NCBI RefSeq assembly: GCF_040451425.1 | Contig: NZ_CP144374.1 | Span: 868,001-932,000 of the forward strand | Direction of reading: 5' to 3' | DNA length: 64,000 bases | From: Thermodesulfovibrio sp. 3462-1 | GTDB lineage: Bacteria; Nitrospirota; Thermodesulfovibrionia; Thermodesulfovibrionales; Thermodesulfovibrionaceae | Part shown: piece by piece, positions 43,936 to 54,484 of the stretch | Numbering within the stretch: position 1 is the first letter of the stretch | Layout: each line of letters begins with the position of its first letter | Program-made: the position numbers and the translations under genes | Notes under the pieces: generated by a model | Told to the model about the DNA's origin: nothing | Seen by the model: only the letters and a program-made list of their open reading frames with translations | Database searches by the model: none

Positions 43936-46433
43936 AAGCCTAATTTTTCTTTTAAAAATTTTCCAGTATATGAGGCAGGATTCATAGCAACCTCTTCAGG
44001 TGTTCCTTCTGCTACAAGATATCCTCCAAGAGCTCCACCTTCAGGTCCGAGGTCTATTATGTAGTCAGCACATTTTATAATCTCCAGGTCATGCTCTATA
44101 ACAATAACAGTATTTCCATTGTCAACAAGTCTTTGAAGTATGTTAAGTAGTCTTTCTATATCAACCATGTGAAGTCCTGTTGTAGGCTCATCAAGTATGT
44201 AGAGAGTTTTTCCTGTGGGTTTTTTACTAAGTTCTTTAGCGAGTTTAACTCTTTGAGCTTCTCCACCTGAAAGTGTTGTTGCAGCCTGTCCAAGTGTTAT
44301 ATAACCAAGACCTATATCATGCATTATTTGAAGCTTTTGTTTAAGTTTTGGCACAGCAGAAAAGAACTCAAGAGCTTCAGTTACTGTCATCTCAAGAACA
44401 TCACTAATACTTTTCCCTCTGTATTTAATTTGAAGTGTTTCTTCATTGTATCTTTTACCTTTACAACTGTCACAAACAACATAAACATCTGGAAGTAAAT
44501 GCATTTTTATTTTTTTTACTCCATCTCCCTGACAGGCTTCACATCTACCTCCTGAAAGATTAAAGCTAAATCTTGATTTTGTATATCCCCGAAGTCTTGC
44601 ATCAGGTAACATTGCAAAGAGTTCTCTTATTTCATTCATAACCTGAGTGTATGTAGCTGGTGTGGAACGAGAAGTTCTTCCAATAGGAGACTGATCAATG
44701 CAGACAACTTTGTCTATCTGTTCTATGCCTTCAATTGTTTTATGTTTGCCAGGATAAACAGAGGCATTGTAAAGTTTTTTTGCCAGAGCTTTATATAAAA
44801 TCTCAAATATCAATGTGCTTTTGCCTGAACCAGCAACCCCTGTAACGCAAACGAAGACTCCAATAGGAATGTTAACATTAATATTTTTAAGATTATAAGC
44901 TTCTGCTCCAATGATTTTTATAAATTCATTCGCTTTTCTTCTTTGTTTTGGAACTGCAATTTTATTTGAACCGCTTAGATACTGAGCAGTGATTGAATTT
45001 TTACTTTTTATAAGTTTTTCTGGAGATAATATCTCTGTAAGATAACCACCATCCCTACCACCACCAGGACCAAGCTCTACTACCAAATCAGCATTCATTA
45101 TTGTGCTTTCATCATGTTCCACAACAATAAGGGTATTTCCTCTCAAAGAAAGTTCTCTCATAGATTCAATAAGTTTCGAGCAGTCTCTTGGATGAAGCCC
45201 TATGCTTGGTTCATCAAGAACATAAAGAACACCGCTCAAATGAGAACCAAGCTGAGTTGCAAGCCTTATTCTTTGAGCTTCTCCACCTGAAAGGCTAAAA
45301 GAAGGACGATTCAGGCTTAAATACCCAACGCCAATTTTTTGGAGAAATTCAAGTTTAATAAAAATTTCTTTAAGTATTCTTTCAGCAATTGAAGATTCAT
45401 AAGAAGAAAATTCTAAATTAGATAAAAAATTTTTTAATTCATCAATCGAAACCGCTGATAATTCTGCTATGCTTTTTTTATTTATTTTTACTGCTAAAGC
45501 TTCCTGTCTAAGTCTTGTTCCTTCACAAAGTTTGCAAGGGATTAAGGTTAAAACATCTATTTCTTCTTCATCTTCTATGTTTTCATATCCAAGACCTTTA
45601 CATCTTGGACATGCACCGTATTTACTGTTAAAAGAAAAAAGTCTTGGATCAATTTCCGGTAGACTTATTCCACAGGCTGGACAGGCAAGAGTGCTACTAA
45701 ATATAATATCTCTGTTTTCATCAACAATATTTACTACAACTGTTTGATTATATTTCATTGCCAGTTCCAATGCTCTTTTTATTTGATTTTTGTATTTTTC
45801 TTTAACAATGATTCTGTCAACAACAAGTTCAATTGTGTGTCTTACATGTTTTTTTAATGAAATCTCCTGCGTAAGCTCCATGAGCTGTCCATCAATTCTT
45901 GCTCTTATAAAGCCTTCAGCTTTTGCTCTATCAAGGATTTCTTTGTGTTGTCCTTTTTTCTCAATAACCACCGGAGCTAAAACCTGGATTTTTGTTCCTT
46001 CAGGTAAAGCAAGTATTGAAGAAGTCATTTTATTTATATCCTGAGAGATTAATTCCCTTCCACATTTTGGACAGTAAGGAATTCCGATTTTTGCATAAAG
46101 AAGTCTTAAATAGTCATAAATCTCAGTAATTGTTCCTACTGTTGAACGAGGACTTTTTGATATTGTTTTTTGCTCAACAGATACTGCTGGAGAAAGTCCT
46201 TCAATAAAATCAACATCAGGTTTTTGAAACTGATCAAAGATTGTTCGTAATTCTATTGGAAGGCTTTGAAGATATCTTCTGTGAGCTTCAGCAAAAATTG
46301 TATCCATGGCAAGTGATGATTTTCCTGAGCCAGAAGGTCCTGTAATAACAATTATCTTATTTCTTGGAATTATTAAGTCAATGTTTTTAAGATTGTGCTG
46401 TCTCGCTCCTCTTATTACTATATTTTGCTGCAT
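43932..46433 (-). CDS. uvrA: Excinuclease ABC subunit A
   Basis: An 833-residue UvrA, the damage-sensing ATPase of nucleotide excision repair. Two ABC modules are complete: Walker [12 protein letters not shown] (~residue 32) and [11 protein letters not shown] (~530), with signatures [13 protein letters not shown] and [13 protein letters not shown] and Walker [12 protein letters not shown] and [10 protein letters not shown]. Zinc-finger cysteines are seen in CPACG...CPRCKG (~255-280) and CEACQG...CDSCKG (~650-680). It is about 100 residues shorter than E. coli UvrA (940), mainly in the insertions of the first module, but no key motif is missing. It lies between rluD and the DUF3108 gene on the same strand, starting 3 bases after the latter's stop. 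Confidence 0.94.
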   Translation of the reverse strand: MQQNIVIRGARQHNLKNIDLIIPRNKIIVITGPSGSGKSSLAMDTIFAEAHRRYLQSLPIELRTIFDQFQKPDVDFIEGLSPAVSVEQKTISKSPRSTVGTITEIYDYLRLLYAKIGIPYCPKCGRELISQDINKMTSSILALPEGTKIQVLAPVVIEKKGQHKEILDRAKAEGFIRARIDGQLMELTQEISLKKHVRHTIELVVDRIIVKEKYKNQIKRALELAMKYNQTVVVNIVDENRDIIFSSTLACPACGISLPEIDPRLFSFNSKYGACPRCKGLGYENIEDEEEIDVLTLIPCKLCEGTRLRQEALAVKINKKSIAELSAVSIDELKNFLSNLEFSSYESSIAERILKEIFIKLEFLQKIGVGYLSLNRPSFSLSGGEAQRIRLATQLGSHLSGVLYVLDEPSIGLHPRDCSKLIESMRELSLRGNTLIVVEHDESTIMNADLVVELGPGGGRDGGYLTEILSPEKLIKSKNSITAQYLSGSNKIAVPKQRRKANEFIKIIGAEAYNLKNINVNIPIGVFVCVTGVAGSGKSTLIFEILYKALAKKLYNASVYPGKHKTIEGIEQIDKVVCIDQSPIGRTSRSTPATYTQVMNEIRELFAMLPDARLRGYTKSRFSFNLSGGRCEACQGDGVKKIKMHLLPDVYVVCDSCKGKRYNEETLQIKYRGKSISDVLEMTVTEALEFFSAVPKLKQKLQIMHDIGLGYITLGQAATTLSGGEAQRVKLAKELSKKPTGKTLYILDEPTTGLHMVDIERLLNILQRLVDNGNTVIVIEHDLEIIKCADYIIDLGPEGGALGGYLVAEGTPEEVAMNPASYTGKFLKEKLGL

Positions 46434-46436
46434 CTT

Positions 46437-47435
46437 TTAATCTTTTCTGTATTCCTTTAACTCTGCTACCACTTTTCCTACAGGAACTTTTGTTTCAATT
46501 TTCAGTGGAATTTTACTCGCATCTTTACTCAACCAGATAATAATATCTCCTTTTCTTTTAAAAAGTCCTTCAGTGTCAAGTTGAGGCTTGATAACAATCG
46601 TGTCAATCTGTTTATTTGAGATTTCTATTTTTTCTTCTTTAATCGGTTGAACTACAACTGTGGCAAATTTGTTACTGTCAAAGATATCTACTGTAACAGG
46701 CTCATTTAAGTTGATTGGCATGGCTCTGAGATAGAAAAATCCTGAAAGAACATCCATAAATACTTTATTTATACCTTTATGATAAAATGTATTGTTTTTT
46801 AAATGATTGATAAAAACAATTTCTTTATTTTCATAATCAAAGATCGTTTCTTTGTTACCTCTGTGTTTTCCTTCGATTTGAACTAACGTAAAATGCTTTG
46901 GTAAACCTTTTTGTATTGTACTTTCTGCATGGTCATTGACATAATAAAAATTTGAAATAAATCCTGCAGATTTGACCTGAGAAGTTATAGTAATTGTATT
47001 TTCATCACCTTTTACAGAAACTACTGCAGAACCAACATAAATGCCCATCCAATATATGTCAAACTTCATGGTTTCATTGATAAATTTTGTAAAAGGATTT
47101 TGCTGAACTGGTAAACTCTGAGGTTTGTCAGAATTTTGAGTAAAATTAGAAGTAGGTTCTTCTTGCTTGTTTTCTGTAGTTTCGGATTTGTTATTTTCAG
47201 AAATTTCTTGCTTTTCGGATACTTGATTTTCTAATACCTGATTTTCTGAGCTTTTTGCCTCCTCAGGAGTTTCCACAATTTTTGGTTTCGGATTTTCTTT
47301 TTTACTTTGAAAAATATAGGTCTCTATAAAATTAAAAGAAGGCAAACTCAGCTGTATTTTACCAAGCGCTATCATTATACTCATATGAGCTAATATGGAA
47401 ATTAAAATTGCTACTATAATCCATCTCAGTTTCAT
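46437..47435 (-). CDS. DUF3108 domain-containing envelope protein
   Basis: A 332-residue protein with one N-terminal membrane anchor (residues ~5-27), a low-complexity Glu/Ser/Pro/Gln-rich linker (~45-115) and a C-terminal DUF3108 beta-rich domain (~120-330; [17 protein letters not shown] near the start, then [10 protein letters not shown]). The layout, anchor plus disordered linker plus periplasmic domain, resembles TonB-like or lipid-shuttle periplasmic proteins. The function is unknown. It is divergent from the TamB gene, which fits an envelope role. An extended -10 (TGT-TATACT) lies six bases before the ATG and there is no Shine-Dalgarno. Confidence 0.82.
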   Translation of the reverse strand: MKLRWIIVAILISILAHMSIMIALGKIQLSLPSFNFIETYIFQSKKENPKPKIVETPEEAKSSENQVLENQVSEKQEISENNKSETTENKQEEPTSNFTQNSDKPQSLPVQQNPFTKFINETMKFDIYWMGIYVGSAVVSVKGDENTITITSQVKSAGFISNFYYVNDHAESTIQKGLPKHFTLVQIEGKHRGNKETIFDYENKEIVFINHLKNNTFYHKGINKVFMDVLSGFFYLRAMPINLNEPVTVDIFDSNKFATVVVQPIKEEKIEISNKQIDTIVIKPQLDTEGLFKRKGDIIIWLSKDASKIPLKIETKVPVGKVVAELKEYRKD

Positions 47436-47441
47436 AAAAAT

Positions 47442-47450
47442 AGTATAACA
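47442..47450 (-). promoter_or_regulatory. Extended -10 promoter of the DUF3108-uvrA-rluD unit (leaderless-type)
   Basis: The minus strand reads TGT TATACT, then six bases (ATTTTT), then ATG at 47435. No Shine-Dalgarno is present, so the transcript probably starts at the ATG. Confidence 0.55.
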
Positions 47451-47455
47451 TTTAG

Positions 47456-47485
47456 TTGACCTACAGATTAAAACAAATATAGAAT
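47456..47485 (+). promoter_or_regulatory. Promoter of the tamB-omp85-surA-like operon
   Basis: TTGACC (47456-47461) and TATAGA (47478-47483, 16-base spacer; or TAGAAT 47480-47485, 18-base spacer). The -10 overlaps the ATG at 47484, which argues against that codon being the tamB start and for the TTG at 47511. Confidence 0.55.
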
Positions 47486-47510
47486 GAAAGATTATAACGG
47501 AGGTTATGGT

Positions 47511-50500
47511 TTGAAAAAAAAGATTTTAATTTTAGCTATTGTTTTAATTTTTCTGATATTTGTCTTTATTGGCAAAATTGATATTTCTTCAATTGTTATA
47601 AAACCAATTATCAATGAGCTTAGAGATATAGTTGGGATGGAAGTATCAATTGATAAAGCTTATTTCCACCTGATACCCCTTTATATTGAGCTTAAAAATG
47701 TTGTTGTATTTAATTCAGAAAATGATTTTTTAAAGCTTAAGAGAGTAAAGCTTTACATAGGATTAACACATATTTTTAATAAAGAAATAGATATAAGGAG
47801 AACTGTGCTATATTCAGCCAATTTCTCAATGAAACACTCAAGTCTTAACAAAGCCATACAAAGCATTTCAAATTACCTAAAAAAACCAGTAAAATTTCCA
47901 GTAAAACTGAAATTTAATTCTTTTGAAATAGAAAATCTTAATGGCGCAGTTCATGACAGTGATTTAAAGCTATATCTGGAAGAACTCTATGGAAGAGTTT
48001 TTCTGCGAGCAGAACCTAAAATTTCCATACTTTCTCATACAAAACTTTTTTCATCTCATTATCCAAATATTGAAACAAGGTTAAAAGCTTCTTTGAGAAT
48101 TACGCAAAAGAAAATAATTTTAGAGGAACTTAAACTCTTTGATATAAATTCTCTTTTAAAAAGCTCAGGGCAGATAAACTATACCAATTTCTTAGGAGAA
48201 TTTATCGTTTCTGGAAAGCTATTTTTTAAATCTCTTATGAAAATTTTTGGACTGAAAGATGGTTACGGTGAAATTGACATTAATGGTAAGGTAAGTTTTA
48301 TTGAAGGTCAAAAATGGCAGGATAAGATTAAACTTAATTTGCAATTTAAGGCTTCTTTCCTTCTTGAAGAGTTAATGAAGATTCTGAAAGTCTCTGAAAC
48401 ACTAACAGGACTTACAGAAGCTCAGGGAGAAGTTAAAGGCTCTATTTCAGACCCTCAAATTAATGCCAAAGTAAGTTTAAAAAAAGGAGATATTCTTGGA
48501 GTTAAAGTAGAAAAAATAGAATCTCAAGCTGTATATAAAGATGGAATTTTAGAGTTCGAAAAAGGGAAAGTAAAACTTTACGGTGGTTCTGCTCATGCTC
48601 ATGTGTGGATAACTCTTCCAAAAGTGGTAAAACATTATGTTTTTGTTGAAGTAAATAACATATCGAGCAATGGAGTTTTTGACCTTATTCACTGGAATCC
48701 GGGAATTGCAGAGGGAACGGTAAAAGGCTGGTTAATTTCAGAAGGAGAGAAGTTTTCTCCTAAAGCTTCATTTGTTTACTTAAAAACAGGAAATAAACCT
48801 GATGATTTAAGAGGAAAAATTGAATGGATAAAAGGAAATTTTGACTCTATAGATGGAATTTACAGATTTTCTTTCTTAGAGATTTCTTTACCTAACAGCA
48901 CCGCAAAGGTAAATGGCTATATAGATACTAATAATAAAAATCTTGATTTTGATTTTATCGGCAGCAGTAGAGATCTTCAAGAACTTTTAATTCCTTATCA
49001 AAAAGGGATTTATGGAAACTTGAATTTTAAAGGAAAACTCTATGGAACTACCGAAAATCCTGAAATAGCCATTGATTTTTCTTCAGAAAAAGTAAGCATT
49101 TGTACAAAACAGATAGATAAATCTCTTCCAGAACAAATAGTTGTATTTGATAATATCAAAGGAAACATAGTCTACAAAAAAAATCTCTTATTAATTAATG
49201 AAATTTCAGGAAACGAAGTTTTATTAAAAGGAAAAATTTTATTCCCTTATGCAAAAAATCTTTTTGAAATAAAAAATCCTGTATACGATCTTGTCTTTTC
49301 AGTAACAAAATTGCCATTAAAAAATATCTATATAAAAGCCTTAAACAAAGAGATCAACACTTCTCTGGATATAAAAGGTTTTATAAAAGACAGCGGTAAT
49401 ATTACAGCTAATGTAGTTTTTAGCCCTTTATTTTTAGGAAAAAATAAAATTTTTGACAAAATAGCAGGATTAATTTCATTGAAAGAGAGTTGTATTTATA
49501 TAAAAAATTTAAATGCTTATAATGAAGGAGATGTATTAAATGCATCAGGCTATTTGAAATTTAACGGAGAAGTTAATATTACAACAACTTCAAAGGCTTT
49601 TGATATAACTGAGATTTCTCTTGATTATGCAAAAAAAATCGGCATGAAATATATAGAAAAAATTAATTTGAACAACTTTAATTTTCAAATTCTTGGCTCA
49701 ATAAAAAATCCATTAATTAATGCAAACACAATTATTGCAATAAAACTGAAAAATAGCAAAAAAATTAACGGTATGTTAAACCTTAATTATCAACAAAACT
49801 ATCTTACAGTAAAATCTAATTTTATGAACAATATTTTATTTACCTTTGAAGGCTTTCCGAATAAAAAACAGTGGAACATAGCAGGAGATTTTGTTTCAGC
49901 AAGAGTTGATCCTTTCATATCAGCTTTTTTCAATAAATTACCAGAAGACTTGGTAATTTTAATCGATGGAAGGGTTAAATGTTCTATAATAGATAAAAAT
50001 TTTGATGCACAAATCGATTTAAAACGCATATTTACAAGACTTTATGGAATAGGACTGAATAATAAGAATCCTTTAAATGTCAGAATTGAGAAAGGAAATG
50101 TATATTTTAATCCACTTACTCTTATCGGTCAATCTACAGAGCTGACAATCAAAGGCAAAATAGTGGACTACTTTGATATTCTAATTGAAGGTTCTTCTGA
50201 TTTAAGACCATTTAAAGCTTTATTTAAAGTTGATGACATAAGAGGAAAAGCATCAATGCAGGTTTACATTTACGAAAGCAGAAAAAATCCTGAAATAGCT
50301 GGAGGAGTTGATGTAAGCAATGCATCAATTACTTTAAAAAAAGATATTCCTTCATTATCCAATATAAATGCTACTTTATCATTTAATGAAGACAGAGTGA
50401 TTATAGAAAAAGCTTATGGTACATTTTCTGAAGGCAGTATTGAGATGGAAGGAACTGTATATCTTGAAAAATTTGGAATAAAACAACTTGCACTTTCTGG

Positions 50501-51428
50501 AAAATTTTCATCAGTCAGATGGATATTTGCGCCAAGATGCTGGGCATATCTTGATGGAAAGGTCTACCTTACAGGAGCATATTCTCAGCCTTTGCTTTCA
50601 GGCCAAATTAACATTCAAAAAGGAGTATATACTGAAAGATTTGATTGGACTCGTCTGGCTCTTAAATCAAGTTCTCCAAAACCTACTGTAGCAAAAGACA
50701 GCTGGTTTAATAATTTGAAATTTAATTTACGAGCCCAGACCAATAACTTCTTTATCAATAATAATCTTGCTACAGTGAATTTAAATAGCGATCTTCTTTT
50801 AAAAGGTTCTTTACAGGAACCATCATTAATAGGATGGATAAATGCAAAAGAAGGATGGATTTATTTTAGAGGTAGCAAATTTGAAATTATGAGAGCACTT
50901 ATTCAATTCAACGATCCTAATTCAATAAGGCCTTATTTAAATATTTCAGCAAGAACAAATGTTTCTCAATACAATATAAATCTTAATTTAAATGGATATA
51001 TTGACCAGTTTAACCTCATACTGAGTTCAAATCCTCCTCTTTCAGAGCCAGAATTACTTAATCTGTTAGTATTGGGACAAAATGGAGGAGGGAAGGGGAT
51101 TCCAGGAGCATCAGAAGCTACTTCATTCATTACAGGACAGATGCAAGAACTGATTGAAGAAAGAGTTAGAGGGCTTACAGGCCTTGATATAATGAAAGTT
51201 GAAACAGGAATATCAAAAACAACAGGTTCTATTGCTCCAAGAATTACAGTGGGAAAGAAATTAATGGATGGAAGACTTATTGTTACTTATTCCACTCAAG
51301 CTGGAGCAACTGCGGAACAAATAATAAAAATTGAATATTTAGTTAAAAAGGGTGTCTCTCTTGTTGGAACAAAAGATGAAATTGGAGGGATTTCAGGTGC
51401 GATCAAGTTTCGTTTTGAGTTTCGTTAG
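47511..51428 (+). CDS. tamB: TamB-family translocation and assembly module protein
   Basis: About 1305 residues: an N-terminal membrane anchor (KKKILILAIVLIFLIFVF), a very long run of repetitive beta-strand sequence (AsmA/TamB-type hydrophobic groove) and a C-terminal DUF490/TamB domain with the family ending (LNLLVLGQNGGG, then VGKKLMDGRLIVTYST). TamB-like proteins span the periplasm and help outer-membrane protein insertion or phospholipid transport. I choose TTG at 47511 because GGAGG (47499-47503) is 7 bases upstream and the ATG at 47484 overlaps the promoter -10. The 3' end overlaps the Omp85 gene by 32 bases, so the two are translationally coupled. Confidence 0.88.
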   Translation: MKKKILILAIVLIFLIFVFIGKIDISSIVIKPIINELRDIVGMEVSIDKAYFHLIPLYIELKNVVVFNSENDFLKLKRVKLYIGLTHIFNKEIDIRRTVLYSANFSMKHSSLNKAIQSISNYLKKPVKFPVKLKFNSFEIENLNGAVHDSDLKLYLEELYGRVFLRAEPKISILSHTKLFSSHYPNIETRLKASLRITQKKIILEELKLFDINSLLKSSGQINYTNFLGEFIVSGKLFFKSLMKIFGLKDGYGEIDINGKVSFIEGQKWQDKIKLNLQFKASFLLEELMKILKVSETLTGLTEAQGEVKGSISDPQINAKVSLKKGDILGVKVEKIESQAVYKDGILEFEKGKVKLYGGSAHAHVWITLPKVVKHYVFVEVNNISSNGVFDLIHWNPGIAEGTVKGWLISEGEKFSPKASFVYLKTGNKPDDLRGKIEWIKGNFDSIDGIYRFSFLEISLPNSTAKVNGYIDTNNKNLDFDFIGSSRDLQELLIPYQKGIYGNLNFKGKLYGTTENPEIAIDFSSEKVSICTKQIDKSLPEQIVVFDNIKGNIVYKKNLLLINEISGNEVLLKGKILFPYAKNLFEIKNPVYDLVFSVTKLPLKNIYIKALNKEINTSLDIKGFIKDSGNITANVVFSPLFLGKNKIFDKIAGLISLKESCIYIKNLNAYNEGDVLNASGYLKFNGEVNITTTSKAFDITEISLDYAKKIGMKYIEKINLNNFNFQILGSIKNPLINANTIIAIKLKNSKKINGMLNLNYQQNYLTVKSNFMNNILFTFEGFPNKKQWNIAGDFVSARVDPFISAFFNKLPEDLVILIDGRVKCSIIDKNFDAQIDLKRIFTRLYGIGLNNKNPLNVRIEKGNVYFNPLTLIGQSTELTIKGKIVDYFDILIEGSSDLRPFKALFKVDDIRGKASMQVYIYESRKNPEIAGGVDVSNASITLKKDIPSLSNINATLSFNEDRVIIEKAYGTFSEGSIEMEGTVYLEKFGIKQLALSGKFSSVRWIFAPRCWAYLDGKVYLTGAYSQPLLSGQINIQKGVYTERFDWTRLALKSSSPKPTVAKDSWFNNLKFNLRAQTNNFFINNNLATVNLNSDLLLKGSLQEPSLIGWINAKEGWIYFRGSKFEIMRALIQFNDPNSIRPYLNISARTNVSQYNINLNLNGYIDQFNLILSSNPPLSEPELLNLLVLGQNGGGKGIPGASEATSFITGQMQELIEERVRGLTGLDIMKVETGISKTTGSIAPRITVGKKLMDGRLIVTYSTQAGATAEQIIKIEYLVKKGVSLVGTKDEIGGISGAIKFRFEFR

Positions 51429-54033
51429 TATTTTTATACTTTTATTTAATTTTGCATATGCAGCGGAATATATCAAAAAAATAGAAATAGAAGGATTAAA
51501 ATCTTTTTCGAAGGAAGAATTTCTTTATCTTATGGGAGTAAAGGAAAATCAAAGTTTTACTCCGGAAGAAATAACTACAGGAATTAAAAGATTATTTTTA
51601 AAGGATGTCTTTGATGATATAATTGTTGAATATGACCAGGGAATAATGAAAATCTCAGTTCAAGAAAAGCCACTGATAAAAAAAATAGAAATCAAAGGAA
51701 ATGAACACTTTTCTGAAAGTTTTTTTAAAAAATTGCTTAGTTTTAAAAAAGGCGATAGATTGAAGGAAATAGAATGCAAAAAAACCCAACATAACATTGA
51801 AAATGAACTTAATAAACGAGGATTTATAAACTGTCAGGTTAATATAGAAAAAAAAGTTTTTGAAAACTTTGCTGATATAACAATTTATATAAAAGAAGGC
51901 GAGCCATTGAAAATAAAAAGTATAAAATGGAAAGGGACTTTTGACGAGTATATTAAAAATTTCCTTTCTTTAAGTGTGGGAGAGCCTTTTGATAAAGTAA
52001 TACTTGAAGAGTTTATCAATAAAGTAGAGAAATATTTTATAAAACAGGGGTTAATCGGTTCTGAAATCTCATATTCCTTTACAAATGGAGAGCTTACATT
52101 AACAATTAAAGAAGGGAAAAAATTACAATTAGAATTCAAAGGAGTTAATTCTTTAAGTGAAAGGGATTTGAAAAGCATAGCAATGGCTCATTTTCAGGAT
52201 CAGGTTAATGAAAACATTATAAAAGACAGTATAAATAGTTTAATAACCTTTTATAGAGCTAAGGGATTTATTGAGGTAAGGGTCTATTCTTTATTAGAAC
52301 AAGCAAAAAATGAATGGAAAATAACATATTTTATAAATGAAGGAAATAGAAAATTTGTAAAAAAAGTTGAAATTCAGACAAAGCTTCCCAGAGAGGAAAT
52401 AGAAAAACTTCTTGCAAATAAAGAAGGTTCTTTTTTTAATCCTGAAGAATTAGAAAACGATAAGCAAAGAATTGAAGAATACTTTAAAATAAAAGGATAT
52501 TTTAATTGCAAAGTTTTTCCTCCTCAATTGCAAGAGGAAGAAAATAGTGTAAGTATTTTATTTAAAGTTCAGGAAGGCGAACAGGTTAAAATAAAACACA
52601 TTGAAATAAAAGTAAAAGATAATTTATTAAAAACCGAAGCTGAGGAAATAGCTAAAACTTACATAAATTCTCCTTTTAATGAAACAACTTTTCTTGAAAT
52701 GAAAAGAAAAATCAGGGAAATTTATTTAAAAAGTGGGTATTCAGAAGCCAGGATTGAGGGAAATTATGAAATAAAGAACTCTGATGCGTATGTAAGCTTA
52801 AAAATTGAACCGGGCAGTAAAAAGTATTTTGGCAAATCAATTGTTTTAGGTAATAAAAAAACGAAAACTAAATTTATTTATCAAAGACTTCTACCAAAAG
52901 AAAGTCAACCATATAATCCTTACACATTGGAAGAAGAAAGGCAAATTCTCTATAAGACAGGACTTTTTTCTCGGATAGATATAAAGCCTCAACCTCAAGA
53001 TGACTCCTTAGATTTAATTTACAATTTCGAAGAAGCTCCAGCTGGAGCCTTTGAATTTGGTTTTGGATTTGGAGAATATGAAAAAGCAAAAGCTTTTGCA
53101 GAGCTTTCTTATATAAATTTATTTGGAATGAACAAACAGATATTTTCAAGAGTTGAGCTAAACAATTTAGAAAAACGAAGTTATATAACTTATGTTGATC
53201 CCTGGATATGGAAAGACCTTACTTTTAAATCATCATTGCTTTTTGAAAAAATAAATTTTAAAAACATTGATACGAAGAGTATTATTTATAAAGTAAAAAG
53301 ATATAGTGCTTCTGCTGGATTTGAGAAAAAATTTTCTGAGTTTTTTAAGGCAGAACTTCTTTATGAAGCAACATATTCAAAAACATGGGATGTTATGCCT
53401 GAGGTTATTATTTCCGATCAAGACATTGGAAAATTATTTATAAGTGGAATAAAAGCATCGTTAATATATGACAGCAGAGATAATCCTTTTGATCCAACAA
53501 AAGGATGGCTCGCAGGTGTTACATCAAAATTAAGCAATGAATTTTTAGGTTCTGAGCTCAACTTTATGAAATCTTCTTTTTATATAAACAAATACACAGA
53601 ATTAATAAAAGGTCTTGTTTTAGCAACTTCTTTAAGGGGAGGGTGGGCATGGCTTTATGGAAAAACAGAGAACCTGCCAATCTCTGAAAGATATTTTCTT
53701 GGAGGAAGAGATACTGTAAGAGGCTATGCTCAAAATACATTGGGTCCTAAACAAAATAATCAGCCTACAGGTGGGAATGCCTTTTTAATGGGGAATGTAG
53801 AATTTAGAACATATCTTGGTAAAAACTTCTTTATAGTTAATTTTCTCGATTTTGGCAATGTATGGAAAAGGGTAGGGGATGTGGATGTGTCAAATCTCAA
53901 ATATACTACAGGAGTTGGACTAAGATATAAAACTCTGATTGGCCCCTTAAGAATAGATTATGGATATAAATTAAATAGACAACCAGGGGAATCACATGGG
54001 GAAATTCATTTTAGTATTGGTCACGCTTTTTAA
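51397..54033 (+). CDS. Omp85-family outer-membrane assembly protein with seven POTRA-like repeats (BamA/TamA-like)
   Basis: 878 residues from GTG at 51397, which has GGAGGG 7 bases upstream and is followed by a signal peptide ending near AYA (residue ~24). Seven successive ~75-residue POTRA-like units can be marked by recurring starts (IKKIEIEGLKSF, IKKIEIKGNEHF, IKSIKWKG, LEFKGVNSLS, VKKVEIQTKL, IKHIEIKVKD, KSIVLGNKKT), covering residues ~26-553. A 16-strand-type barrel follows, with LGGRDTVRGYAQNTLGP as the conserved L6 VRGY motif and a final phenylalanine (HAF). E. coli BamA has five POTRAs and TamA three. Adjacent tamB suggests a TamA-like or combined role. It overlaps the next gene by 38 bases. 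Confidence 0.9.
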   Translation: MRSSFVLSFVSIFILLFNFAYAAEYIKKIEIEGLKSFSKEEFLYLMGVKENQSFTPEEITTGIKRLFLKDVFDDIIVEYDQGIMKISVQEKPLIKKIEIKGNEHFSESFFKKLLSFKKGDRLKEIECKKTQHNIENELNKRGFINCQVNIEKKVFENFADITIYIKEGEPLKIKSIKWKGTFDEYIKNFLSLSVGEPFDKVILEEFINKVEKYFIKQGLIGSEISYSFTNGELTLTIKEGKKLQLEFKGVNSLSERDLKSIAMAHFQDQVNENIIKDSINSLITFYRAKGFIEVRVYSLLEQAKNEWKITYFINEGNRKFVKKVEIQTKLPREEIEKLLANKEGSFFNPEELENDKQRIEEYFKIKGYFNCKVFPPQLQEEENSVSILFKVQEGEQVKIKHIEIKVKDNLLKTEAEEIAKTYINSPFNETTFLEMKRKIREIYLKSGYSEARIEGNYEIKNSDAYVSLKIEPGSKKYFGKSIVLGNKKTKTKFIYQRLLPKESQPYNPYTLEEERQILYKTGLFSRIDIKPQPQDDSLDLIYNFEEAPAGAFEFGFGFGEYEKAKAFAELSYINLFGMNKQIFSRVELNNLEKRSYITYVDPWIWKDLTFKSSLLFEKINFKNIDTKSIIYKVKRYSASAGFEKKFSEFFKAELLYEATYSKTWDVMPEVIISDQDIGKLFISGIKASLIYDSRDNPFDPTKGWLAGVTSKLSNEFLGSELNFMKSSFYINKYTELIKGLVLATSLRGGWAWLYGKTENLPISERYFLGGRDTVRGYAQNTLGPKQNNQPTGGNAFLMGNVEFRTYLGKNFFIVNFLDFGNVWKRVGDVDVSNLKYTTGVGLRYKTLIGPLRIDYGYKLNRQPGESHGEIHFSIGHAF

Positions 54034-54484
54034 TTTAATTTATGCATCTGTAGCATTTTCAGAAGTTATAGATAGGGTTGTTGCTTATGTAGACAGTTAT
54101 GCAATAACATTAAGAGATTTTGAAAGTGTAGCCCTTAAAATGAAAGAAAAAATTCCTCAGATTAAGAATGAAGAAATTTTAAATACTATGATTAATAGAG
54201 TTCTTCTTCTAAAAAAAGCAAAAGAGCTTTTTATTGAGGGCAAAGATGAAGAATTGATTAATAATTATATTGATTTAAAGATAAAATCAACAATAATAAT
54301 TCCGGAAAATGAAATAAGAGAATACTATGAGCAGAACAAAGTTCAATTTAAAAACATTCCATATATTTCTGTGAGAAACGAAATTGAAAAATATTTATTT
54401 GAAAAGGAGTTAAATAAAAAACTTAAAGAACATATTGAAGAATTAAAAGAAATATCAGAAATTAAGATAATTTTTATTCCATGA
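53996..54484 (+). CDS. Short SurA-like periplasmic chaperone (no PPIase domain)
   Basis: A 162-residue exported protein. A signal peptide (MGKFILVLVTLFNLIYASVAF) precedes a SurA N-terminal-type helical domain beginning VIDRVVAYVDSYAITLRDFE, with TMINRVLLLKKAKELF. Canonical SurA continues with one or two parvulin PPIase domains, which are absent here; the polypeptide goes straight from the helical part to the C-terminal helix. It may act as a holdase for outer-membrane proteins with the neighbouring Omp85. It overlaps the Omp85 gene by 38 bases and its 3' end overlaps the convergent acetyltransferase gene by 11 bases. Confidence 0.8.
   Translation: MGKFILVLVTLFNLIYASVAFSEVIDRVVAYVDSYAITLRDFESVALKMKEKIPQIKNEEILNTMINRVLLLKKAKELFIEGKDEELINNYIDLKIKSTIIIPENEIREYYEQNKVQFKNIPYISVRNEIEKYLFEKELNKKLKEHIEELKEISEIKIIFIP

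Noticed and set aside
43932-46433. Truncated uvrA pseudogene
   Set aside because: It is shorter than E. coli UvrA, but both ABC modules and zinc-finger cysteines are present, so the difference is in insertions.
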